Assembly (NCBI GenBank): GCA_016193385.1
Contig: JACPSF010000265.1
Span: 1-11,311, forward strand
Length of the DNA stretch: 11,311 bases
Source: Deltaproteobacteria bacterium
GTDB taxonomy: Bacteria; Desulfobacterota_B; Binatia; UBA9968
Direction: 5' to 3'
Positions within the stretch are counted from its first letter, which is position 1. Each line of letters starts with the position of its first letter. The notes under the pieces are model-generated. The model did not search any database. It was given only the letters and a program-made list of their open reading frames with translations, and was not told the DNA's origin. Both the position numbers and the translations under genes were made by a program. Below, piece after piece: positions 1-5,713 of the stretch.

Positions 1-397
1 CACGGGTCGAAGCCATGGGATCCACTCCCGGAAGTAGACTCGAGAGCAAAATCAAAGCCGACAGCTTTTCTTCCTCGGCGACCTTCTGCGCGATCAGTCC
101 TCCGAAGCTGTGGCCCACCACAACCGGTGGAAAAGGGGCCTCTCGGATAACCCGCTTGAGATCCTCAACGCACTGCTGGAAGGTTAGCTGCCTCAGGGTC
201 TCGATAGCGCGTTCCCCAAATCGGCCCCGTAAGTTAACAGCCCAACATTCCCAGCCAAGGTTGGCAAAATGAGTCGACCAGGGTTGCCAGCACCAGGAGC
301 CGCTCCACAGACCATGCACCAAGACCAGAGGCGACTTAAATTTGCGTTTCTCCGGAGGGGAAGCATCGACGAGCAGATTATTAATCCACTTTTCCAT
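1..397 (-). CDS. alpha/beta hydrolase, N-terminal part (runs off the window)
   Basis: The reading frame is open from an ATG at 397 down to the window edge, giving about 132 residues. Two signatures of the alpha/beta hydrolase fold are visible: an oxyanion-hole HG in LVLVHGLWSGSWCW (around residue 30), and the nucleophile elbow GHSFGG (around residue 97), whose serine would be the catalytic nucleophile. The later acid and histidine of the triad lie outside the window. No signal peptide is seen, so the enzyme is probably cytoplasmic. The substrate cannot be inferred; esterase, lipase and haloperoxidase-like members share these motifs. No in-frame ATG or GTG lies upstream before the terminator hairpin, which supports this start, but no clear Shine-Dalgarno precedes it. 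The start lies only about 30 nt downstream of the intrinsic terminator of the neighbouring unit, so expression needs terminator readthrough or an unseen promoter. Confidence 0.85.
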   Translation of the reverse strand, partial: MEKWINNLLVDASPPEKRKFKSPLVLVHGLWSGSWCWQPWSTHFANLGWECWAVNLRGRFGERAIETLRQLTFQQCVEDLKRVIREAPFPPVVVGHSFGGLIAQKVAEEEKLSALILLSSLLPGVDPMASTR

Positions 398-427
398 GGT
401 GTTTTCATCGGGTGCACTCGGCGACGC

Positions 428-474
428 AAAAAAACAAGGCCCTCCTGGCTTCATTACCGGAGGGCCTGTTTTTT
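428..474 (-). terminator. strong intrinsic terminator, probably bidirectional
   Basis: A perfect 8-bp inverted repeat (GGCCCTCC at 438-445, GGAGGGCC at 459-466) encloses a 13-nt loop. It is followed on the plus side by GTTTTTT (468-474) and on the minus side by seven T (428-434 read in reverse). On the minus strand it lies downstream of the 14-codon ORF at 560-604 and just upstream of the hydrolase start at 397. It either ends the small unit or acts as an attenuator for the hydrolase. Confidence 0.8.
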
Positions 475-475
475 A

Positions 476-494
476 GGCAGCTAGAACAGCTGCC
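476..494 (-). repeat. perfect hairpin next to the terminator
   Basis: GGCAGCT (476-482) and AGCTGCC (488-494) form a perfect 7-bp stem with a 5-nt loop. In the minus-strand transcript this stem comes right before the terminator hairpin, separated by UAAAAAAC. It is likely part of the 3' structure of the small transcript, either stabilising it or belonging to a switch. Confidence 0.5.
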
Positions 495-559
495 CTATCG
501 CCTGAGATGATCAGGAGGGTTTAATGCATTATCCCCACCACTCCACATCTCTAGAAACA

Positions 560-604
560 CTACTTCTTTTTCTTCTTGGCTTTTTTGGCCTTCTTCGCTG
601 CCAT
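560..604 (-). CDS. 14-residue lysine/alanine micro-protein
   Basis: An ATG at 604 is preceded by AAGGAGGTG (minus strand, 617-609) at ideal spacing. The 14 codons give MAAKKAKKAKKKKK and then TAG: nine lysines, four alanines and the initiator. The lysine codons mix AAG and AAA. The frame sits alone between a perfect sigma70 promoter and an intrinsic terminator, which argues that it is expressed. The composition resembles the basic tails of histone-H1-like and some ribosome-associated proteins, so nucleic-acid binding is possible. A lysine-codon-rich leader peptide regulating the hydrolase downstream is the other reading. I know of no named family and assign no function. It is far below normal gene-calling length, so it would be missed by standard annotation. 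Confidence 0.6.
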   Translation of the reverse strand: MAAKKAKKAKKKKK

Positions 605-718
605 AGGCACCTCCTTATAGGATTCCCGGGGCGGGTTTGTGCGCGAGAAAAACAATCTGTAACCTCAGGCGAAGAGATTTTCTTGCTTAAAACCCTCCCA
701 CATTTTGTAGGTGAAAAA

Positions 719-748
719 ATTATAACGATACAACGTATAGTATGTCAA
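719..748 (-). promoter_or_regulatory. consensus sigma70 promoter of the micro-protein unit
   Basis: On the minus strand there is a perfect -35 TTGACA (748-743), an 18-bp spacer and a perfect -10 TATAAT (724-719). Transcription should begin near 712. Both hexamers match consensus exactly, with a spacer one base from optimum, so the promoter should be strong. Confidence 0.8.
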
Positions 749-786
749 GAAAAAAATGCAATTTTAAAAAAATATTTCTATTTTTA
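749..786 (-). promoter_or_regulatory. A/T-tract UP-like element
   Basis: The 38 bp directly upstream of the -35 box are almost pure A/T, with runs of seven A and of A/T alternation. This is the position and composition of an UP element contacted by the RNA polymerase alpha C-terminal domains, as at rRNA-class promoters. The call rests on composition alone. Confidence 0.5.
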
Positions 787-991
787 AACGCCAGATCCAA
801 ACAGACTTATAGCGTTTTACTTCGCTAAACCAAAAAGTTGAGCCAATGAAAAAATAACAGGCCGTTTTATATTCCTGCTGGACTCGTTTTTAGACCGCGG
901 AGCGCCGATTCTTAGGAACTTATTTGCTCAGCGCATTTGCCTTGAGCCCCATCCTGAGGTAGATTGCGGGAAAAATTTCAACCCAAACACT
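787..991. other. intergenic spacer between divergent units
   Basis: The region lies between the minus-strand promoter (719-786) and the plus-strand exbB gene. It contains a short inverted repeat TAGCG/CGCTA near 811-827 and a moderate plus-strand promoter candidate at 937-965. I see no convincing coding frame in it. Confidence 0.5.
937..965 (+). promoter_or_regulatory. candidate sigma70 promoter for exbB-exbD
   Basis: TTGCCT (937-942), a 17-bp spacer and TAGATT (960-965) each match four of six consensus bases. Transcription would start near 972, leaving about 20 nt to the ATG at 992 or about 53 nt to the alternative ATG at 1025. Confidence 0.35.
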
Positions 992-1606
992 ATGATCGAC
1001 TTCTTCATCAAAGGAGGAATCTTCATGTATCCGATCCTCCTTTGTTCCATTACGGCGCTGGCCATCTTCCTCGAAAGATCTTGGAACCTCAGGCGGAACC
1101 GCGTGCTACCGCTCGATTTTGTTCCTGAGGTGGAGGAGCTTATCCGCAAAGGCAGCATTCCCGACGCGATCATGCGCTGCCAGCAAAACCGCTCCTCCAT
1201 CGCGCGTATTCTCCTGGTGGGAATCAAAAATTTCGGCAAAAGACGGGAGGTCATCAAGGAATACTTGGAAGAGGTAGGCCGGCAGGAAAGCGCCTCCCTG
1301 GAGCGCTTTGTTGAGGGCTTGGGAACCATAGCAGGAGTCAGCACACTGCTTGGTCTTCTGGGAACGATCTCCGGTATGATCAAAATCTTTTCCGTGATTT
1401 CCAGCCAGAGTGTAGTCAATCCCGCCTCTCTGGCTGGCGGTATCTCAGAGGCCCTGATCACGACCTACGCTGGGTTGACCGTCGCCATCCCTACGATCGT
1501 CATGTATAAGTATTTGCAGAGCAAAACGAATGCGCTGATCCGCGAGATGGAGCAGCACTCGATTCGCGTCGTGGACCTGCTGAAGGAGAAGGAGGGGGAC
1601 AGCTGA
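992..1606 (+). CDS. exbB: ExbB/TolQ/MotA-family proton channel subunit
   Basis: The 204-residue inner-membrane protein has the MotA/TolQ/ExbB layout. A first membrane helix follows the typical KGGIFMYPILLCSI start (residues 7-30). A cytoplasmic stretch follows, and then two conserved helices, TIAGVSTLLGLLGTISGM (about 111-128) and GGISEALITTYAGLTVAIP (about 149-167). Family members form a pentamer around two ExbD-type helices and use proton flow to energise outer-membrane or envelope processes. The stop is one base before the exbD ATG, so the two are co-translated. The start is uncertain: ATG 992 keeps the family's GG-x-x-M-Y-P segment but lacks a Shine-Dalgarno. ATG 1025 has AAAGGAGG at good spacing, though those bases also encode the conserved Lys-Gly-Gly. 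No tonB or receptor gene is in the window, so ExbB versus TolQ is not settled. Confidence 0.88.
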   Translation: MIDFFIKGGIFMYPILLCSITALAIFLERSWNLRRNRVLPLDFVPEVEELIRKGSIPDAIMRCQQNRSSIARILLVGIKNFGKRREVIKEYLEEVGRQESASLERFVEGLGTIAGVSTLLGLLGTISGMIKIFSVISSQSVVNPASLAGGISEALITTYAGLTVAIPTIVMYKYLQSKTNALIREMEQHSIRVVDLLKEKEGDS

Positions 1607-3383
1607 AATGCGCTTTCAGAAAGAGGCCAAAAACAATTCCAGCCTTCTCGACATTACGCCGATCGTGGACACCGTCTTCAACCTGCTCATCTTTTTCGCC
1701 CTCTCGCTCAACTTCATCTCCACCCCCGGCATCCGGGTCCAGCTGCCCAGATCCTCCGCCCAGGAGATCACGCGGGAGAAAAGGGATCTCCGCGTTGTCC
1801 TTACGGCGAAAGGCCAGCTCTTTCTGAACGAGAAGCCGGTGGATCTCGCCGGCCTGGGAGATCAATTCAAAAATGCGGCCCGGTCGAACCGAGAAGCCCA
1901 AATCCTGATTCAGGCCGACCAGCGCGTACCTCACGGTAAGGTAGTCGAGGTCATGGACCTCGCCCGCGGCGCCGGGCTCCATCGCCTCGCAATCGTCACG
2001 CAGCCCAGGAGCAACAGAGAGCAGCAATCGAAGTGAGCTTCCGCCAATGCGGAGGGCCTTGATCAGCCGGAACAGATGGGTTCGATGAAGGCCGAGCAGC
2101 CTGGCAGCAGCGGCATGATTGCCATGAGCCCGGTCGAGAGCTTTCGCGATTAACTCTCGCCTGTAGGCATCCACCGCTTCATGGTATGACGCCCACTCGC
2201 CGGGAAAGGGTGGGTGGACCCGGGTGATCCTGGCTGGTAGGTCCGCTAGATCGATCCTGGGACCCTCTCCCAGGACCACGGCCCGCTCCATCACGTTCGC
2301 CAACTCGCGCACGTTCCCTGGCCAGTCATAAAACAGCAGCTTCTCCTGAGCTTCCGGGCTGATCTCGGTAAATTGTTTCTTGGTTTCCTTAGAAAAGCGC
2401 TGGAGAAAATAGCCCGCCAGCTCAGGGATATCTTCCTTTCTCTCTCTTAACGGCGGGAGAATAAGGGGAATGACATTGAGGCGATGGTAAAGATCTTCAC
2501 GGAACCGGCTGTCTTTAACCGCTGCGTCGAGGTCGCGGCTCGTTGCAGCAATAATCCTGACATCAACACGAATAGGTTTGGTCCCACCCACGCGCTCGAA
2601 CTCCCGTTCTTGGAGAAATCTGAGGAGCTTGGTCTGAAGCTCTTGAGAAATATCTCCCGCCTCATCCAGAAAGACCGTCCCGCCATGGGCCAATTCCATC
2701 TTGCCCTTTTTAAGCTGATGGGCTCCAGTAAAGGCCCCTTTCTCGTGGCCGAAAAGCTCGCTCTCTAAAAGTTCCTTCGAAAGGCCAACGCAGTTTACAG
2801 CCACAAAGGGCTCCGATTTTCTCTCACTCCAGGCGTGAATAGCTCGCGCGAAGATTTCCTTGCCGGTACCGCTCTCGCCCAACAGCAAGACCGTAGCCTT
2901 GCTGTTCGCCGCCTTCTTAGCCGTTTCTACGGCCTGATTCATTTTGGCGCTCTTGCCAACGACGAGGCGATAGCGCCCCTCCACCTCCTCCGCGAGGATT
3001 TCCACCCCTCTTTTTAGTCTTTCCCGCTCCAGAGCTTTCCGAACAACGAGAGCAATATGGTCCGGATCAAACGGCTTGGTGATAAAATCATGGGCCCCTT
3101 CCTTCATCGCCTGGACGGCCCGCTCGATGGTACCGTAGGCGGTGATCATCACCACTGGGACGTCGTTGCCCCGCCTGCGAATCTCTTTCAGCACCTCGAG
3201 CCCGTTCATGTCGGGCATCTGGTAGTCGAGAAGGATAAGATCGGGGTGGAGGGAATCGATTTTTTGGAGGGCCTGTGTACCGTTAGTTGCTCGTTCGGCG
3301 GCGTAACCTTTGTCAGCTAATTCTTGCTCCAGAAGATCCAGGTTGAAGGGCTCGTCGTCTACGATCAGGATTTTAGACGCCAT
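1500..3383 (-). CDS. NtrC-type sigma54-dependent response regulator with missing stop
   Basis: The order is receiver, AAA+ and Fis-type helix-turn-helix. The receiver (residues 4-120) has Asp9, Asp10, phosphoacceptor Asp53, Thr81 and Lys103. The AAA+ domain has Walker A GESGTGKE (169-176), the sigma54-contacting loop GAFTGA (216-221), Walker B GGTVFLDE (234-241) and an intact FREDLYHRLNV segment. The DNA-binding helix pair RAHGNHAAAARLLGLHRTHL precedes RLIKALRI, which ends at residue 446 (about 2046), where family members normally finish. Here the frame continues 181 more codons without a stop, antisense through all of exbD and 107 bp of exbB. The tail has no family similarity that I recognise. 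Its register is the one in which stops correspond to the rare sense codons TTA, CTA and TCA. The functional protein is therefore probably 3383 to about 2046. The ATG follows the kinase stop by one base, so kinase and regulator form a cognate pair. Confidence 0.85.
   Translation of the reverse strand: MASKILIVDDEPFNLDLLEQELADKGYAAERATNGTQALQKIDSLHPDLILLDYQMPDMNGLEVLKEIRRRGNDVPVVMITAYGTIERAVQAMKEGAHDFITKPFDPDHIALVVRKALERERLKRGVEILAEEVEGRYRLVVGKSAKMNQAVETAKKAANSKATVLLLGESGTGKEIFARAIHAWSERKSEPFVAVNCVGLSKELLESELFGHEKGAFTGAHQLKKGKMELAHGGTVFLDEAGDISQELQTKLLRFLQEREFERVGGTKPIRVDVRIIAATSRDLDAAVKDSRFREDLYHRLNVIPLILPPLRERKEDIPELAGYFLQRFSKETKKQFTEISPEAQEKLLFYDWPGNVRELANVMERAVVLGEGPRIDLADLPARITRVHPPFPGEWASYHEAVDAYRRELIAKALDRAHGNHAAAARLLGLHRTHLFRLIKALRIGGSSLRLLLSVAPGLRDDCEAMEPGAAGEVHDLDYLTVRYALVGLNQDLGFSVRPGRIFELISQAGEIHRLLVQKELAFRRKDNAEIPFLPRDLLGGGSGQLDPDAGGGDEVEREGEKDEQVEDGVHDRRNVEKAGIVFGLFLKAHFSCPPPSPSAGPRRESSAAPSRGSAHSFCSANTYT
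1608..2036 (+). CDS. exbD: ExbD/TolR-family proton channel subunit
   Basis: This 142-residue single-pass inner-membrane protein starts one base after the exbB stop and has a GGAGGGGG ribosome site inside the end of exbB. The segment LDITPIVDTVFNLLIFFAL carries the family's conserved membrane aspartate (Asp21), the protonatable residue facing the ExbB/TolQ pore. The remainder (about 45-142) is the periplasmic domain, with a pattern typical of ExbD/TolR (LTAKGQLFLNEKPV, then ILIQADQRVPHGKVVEVMDLARGAG). Length and architecture are normal for the family. The gene lies entirely inside the antisense continuation of the minus-strand regulator frame (1500-3383). Its membrane motif and its coupling to exbB make it the better-supported coding strand. 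Confidence 0.9.
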   Translation: MRFQKEAKNNSSLLDITPIVDTVFNLLIFFALSLNFISTPGIRVQLPRSSAQEITREKRDLRVVLTAKGQLFLNEKPVDLAGLGDQFKNAARSNREAQILIQADQRVPHGKVVEVMDLARGAGLHRLAIVTQPRSNREQQSK

Positions 3384-3384
3384 G

Positions 3385-5286
3385 TTAGCCTGCGCTCAGG
3401 TGTATCGGAAGCTTCACGGTAAAAGTTGACCCTTTCCCCATTTCGCTCTCAACGCTTAGCTCGCCGCCCAACAGGGTCACGAGTCTCTTAACAATCGCCA
3501 GACCAAGACCGGTGCCACTGTATTTCCTCGTACCGGCCATATCCACCCGGCGGAATTCCTCAAAGATGTACTGAAGCGCCTCTCTTTCCATGCCGATTCC
3601 GGTGTCCGAGACGGCCACTTTCAAAAACCCGTTCTCTTGCCAAGCCGAAATCTTGATCTCCCCTCTCTCCGTAAATTTGGCTGCATTGCTGAGCAGGTTC
3701 AAAAGTATCTGCTCAAACTTTTCTCTATCGGTGTTTATGGGTGGGAGGTCGAGTGCAATTTCGCTGACAAGACGGACAGAACCATCTTTAAGCATGGGCT
3801 CGACCGTCGATGCCGCCTTTTCGATTATCTCGTCCAGCCTAAAGGACTCCGGTAAAACCTCCATCCGACCGGCCTCGATCTTGGAGAGATCGAGCAGCCC
3901 GTTGATAAGCTGAAGGAGGTGCTCCGCACTGATGAGAACCTTCTGGAGATTTTCCGACTGCAAATCGGGGATCTGTCCTGCCGTCTTCCGGAGAACTAGC
4001 CGAGTGAACCCGATGATGGCGTTCAGAGGCGTGCGCAGCTCGTGGCTTACACTGGCGAGAAACTGAGACTTGTGCCGGCTGGCCTCGTCAAGTTTCTGAT
4101 TGGCAACTATGAGTTCGCGGGTTCGCTCCGCAACTTTGCGCTCCAATCCCGCCTGGGCGTCTTGGAGACTGGCGGTCATCTTGTTGAACTCTTCGCCAAG
4201 CGCTTCCAGCTCGTCCCCGGTTTTAAGATCCACGCGGAAGCTCAGATCGCCGGACCCAATTTGTCCTACTCCTTCGCGTAGCTTTCGAAGAGGCCGGACG
4301 ACGCGCCGGGCAACGAAGGCGCTGGCGAAAAGAGCCATGGCAAGACCCACGAGAAGGAGGGTGGAAGTGCGGAACAGAGACGCATAAAGCGGACCGTAGG
4401 CTTCCCTAGTAGGGAGTTCAGCAAATACCGCCCAGTCGAGGGCCGGGATAAGCGCGTAGGAGCTGAAAACTTTTTCTTCCTGCAAGTTATGGGTAACTAT
4501 TGCCGTCTGTCGGGCCGCGCCCGACGTGGGCCGGAAAGCCCGTTTAACCTGCTCAAGATGAGCTATGTTACGCTGCTGTAGGACCAGACCAATATCCTGG
4601 TGGGCGATGAGATCTCCAGAGCGCGTAACTGCATAGGCATAGCCGGCCTCTCCGACTTTGATTCCTGAAACCACGTCCCAGATATATTTTAGGTTTACCT
4701 CGGCCTGCAGGACACCAACAACCTCGCCTGCAAACCGTTCGATGGGAACAGCAACGGTCATATAAGGCTCAGAGCTTCGGACAAAATAGACCGGCCCGAA
4801 ATAAGATTTCCCTTCCATGGCTTGCTGGAAAGCTACCGAGCCGGAGCGATCGCGCTGCTCAACCGGGAAGACCGCATGCAAGCGCGAAACGCGTAGTTGT
4901 GCAAAACCGTGAGCATCGAGAGCCGCCACTTCGGTAATCGGGCGAGCGATGGTGAGAAGCTTCTCTAGTTCAAACTTATATTCTGGCGTGAGCCCTTTGA
5001 CGATTATTTCCCGGTTCTTGGTGGCCGCCCTCATCGTGCCTTCGATCTCTTGAACGAAGCGTTCGATCTTGAAGGCGGTACCGGCTGCAACCTCTTGGTG
5101 GAGGCGGTCTATGTGCTGCCAGCTCTCGTGGTAACGGAAATAAATCTCGATAAGGCCGCTCGCAATCAGCCCGCCGCCCATCAGTATGACTGAAAGGATA
5201 AAGTAGTGCCGGACCAGGCGGCCGCGGCGGCGGCCGCGGAAGATTTGAAAAAAGGGTAGCTCCGGCAACTTATTTATAAGCGCCAT
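3385..5286 (-). CDS. dCACHE-HAMP sensor histidine kinase
   Basis: The 633 residues make a membrane kinase. An arginine-rich cytoplasmic N-terminus (RGRRRGRLVRH, 17-27) precedes membrane helix 1 (about 28-50). A periplasmic region of about 255 residues with a double-CACHE pattern (for example GPVYFVRSSEPYMTVAVPI at 164-182) follows, then helix 2 (about 307-325), HAMP (about 326-380) and a short coiled coil. The HisKA H-box SHELRTPLNAIIGF carries phospho-acceptor His415. The ATPase domain shows N-box LLNLLSNAAKFT (528-539), G1 DTGIGM (561-566) and G2 GTGLGL (591-596). All catalytic elements are present. It would bind a small periplasmic ligand and phosphorylate the NtrC-type regulator encoded one base downstream, possibly also the single-domain regulator upstream. 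The ATG has no Shine-Dalgarno and lies only about 5 nt from the predicted transcription start. Confidence 0.93.
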   Translation of the reverse strand: MALINKLPELPFFQIFRGRRRGRLVRHYFILSVILMGGGLIASGLIEIYFRYHESWQHIDRLHQEVAAGTAFKIERFVQEIEGTMRAATKNREIIVKGLTPEYKFELEKLLTIARPITEVAALDAHGFAQLRVSRLHAVFPVEQRDRSGSVAFQQAMEGKSYFGPVYFVRSSEPYMTVAVPIERFAGEVVGVLQAEVNLKYIWDVVSGIKVGEAGYAYAVTRSGDLIAHQDIGLVLQQRNIAHLEQVKRAFRPTSGAARQTAIVTHNLQEEKVFSSYALIPALDWAVFAELPTREAYGPLYASLFRTSTLLLVGLAMALFASAFVARRVVRPLRKLREGVGQIGSGDLSFRVDLKTGDELEALGEEFNKMTASLQDAQAGLERKVAERTRELIVANQKLDEASRHKSQFLASVSHELRTPLNAIIGFTRLVLRKTAGQIPDLQSENLQKVLISAEHLLQLINGLLDLSKIEAGRMEVLPESFRLDEIIEKAASTVEPMLKDGSVRLVSEIALDLPPINTDREKFEQILLNLLSNAAKFTERGEIKISAWQENGFLKVAVSDTGIGMEREALQYIFEEFRRVDMAGTRKYSGTGLGLAIVKRLVTLLGGELSVESEMGKGSTFTVKLPIHLSAG

Positions 5287-5297
5287 GAGATGGCGGG

Positions 5298-5325
5298 ATT
5301 ATACCCCTATCCGGCCGCGTGTAAA
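5298..5325 (-). promoter_or_regulatory. sigma70 promoter for kinase-regulator pair
   Basis: On the minus strand TTTACA (5325-5320, five of six consensus bases), a 16-bp spacer and a perfect TATAAT (5303-5298). The expected start, an A near 5291, leaves about 5 nt before the kinase ATG, so the mRNA would be essentially leaderless. This lets the kinase and NtrC-type regulator be expressed apart from the upstream binding protein and single-domain regulator. Confidence 0.5.
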
Positions 5326-5341
5326 ACGGACCTGAGGCAGG

Positions 5342-5704
5342 TCAGATAAATTTGCTGATCTTTCTGAGCAACTCCTCCTCATCGATCGGCTTGGAGAGAT
5401 AGTCATCGCAGCCAACTTCGCGCGCCTTTCTCTCGTCGCCTACCATTGCATGGGACGTGATGGCGATAACCGGGATATGCCTCAAGCCGCTATTCGCTTT
5501 GATCCTTTCGGTCGCTTCCCAGCCATCTAAAACGGGGAGGCCTAGGTCCATGAGGATGAGATCCGGCTTCTCCTGTTCCGCCTTTCTGACTCCCTCCTCT
5601 CCGTCAACCGCCACCACCACCTGGTATTGGTCTCCCAGGAGCTGAATCAGTAAGTCACGGTTAAATTCTCCGTCTTCCACGACCAGAATTTTTTTCTTCG
5701 GCAT
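5342..5704 (-). CDS. single-domain (CheY/DivK-like) response regulator
   Basis: This is a complete 120-residue receiver with nothing attached. Acidic pair Glu10-Asp11 (VVEDGEFNRDLL), phosphoacceptor Asp53 (DLILMDLGLP), Thr83 (AITSHAM) and Lys105 (YLSKPID) are all in place. Stand-alone receivers relay phosphate or bind partner proteins instead of DNA. It starts 9 nt after the stop of the solute-binding protein and ends 55 nt before the hybrid-free histidine kinase, so it is sandwiched between a putative sensor and its kinase. A phosphate sink or a second output of that kinase is a reasonable inference. The ribosome site is weak (GTGAGAT), which fits translational coupling to the upstream gene. 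Confidence 0.92.
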   Translation of the reverse strand: MPKKKILVVEDGEFNRDLLIQLLGDQYQVVVAVDGEEGVRKAEQEKPDLILMDLGLPVLDGWEATERIKANSGLRHIPVIAITSHAMVGDERKAREVGCDDYLSKPIDEEELLRKISKFI

Positions 5705-5713
5705 GCACTAATC

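Larger units (their letters stand above)
428..712 (-). ncRNA. predicted abundant ~285-nt transcript carrying a 14-codon ORF
   Basis: The extent is inferred from a consensus promoter at 719-748 (expected start near 712) and the intrinsic terminator ending at 428. The RNA would have a leader of about 107 nt, a lysine-rich micro-ORF at 560-604 and a roughly 90-nt structured 3' region. Two long-range complementarities link leader and 3' region: 664-672 with 498-506 (9 bp) and 690-698 with 514-522 (9 bp). Because they cross, both together would make a pseudoknot. I do not recognise it as tmRNA, 6S RNA or RNase P RNA: no CCA end, no LAA-type tag. It may be a small mRNA, a dual-function RNA or an attenuated leader of the hydrolase gene. 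Confidence 0.4.

Noticed and set aside
428..712. Small transcript as tmRNA, 6S RNA or RNase P RNA
   Set aside because: It lacks a CCA-type tRNA-like end and an LAA-type tag, the long 6S open-complex-like hairpin and RNase P core motifs. The ORF has its own Shine-Dalgarno and ATG.
524..787. Plus-strand 87-codon ORF preceded by AGGAGGG
   Set aside because: It runs antisense to the promoter, leader and 14-codon ORF of the minus-strand unit. Its apparent ribosome site is part of the RNA pairing segment (514-522), and the product has no recognisable pattern. A sense-antisense pair cannot be fully excluded.
928..1461. Minus-strand 177-codon ORF
   Set aside because: It is antisense to exbB, whose membrane helices and family motifs are clear; the translation shows no domain.
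2040..2053. CCGC-CAAT-GCGG mini-hairpin between the convergent exbD and regulator ends
   Set aside because: It has a 4-bp stem without a T tract and lies in the regulator's coding end; too weak for a terminator call.
5218..5239. Two GCGGCCGC palindromes 12 bp apart inside the kinase gene
   Set aside because: They encode the arginine-rich N-terminus before the first membrane helix (positive-inside rule). The repeat is explained by CGC/CGG/GGC codons and needs no regulatory role.
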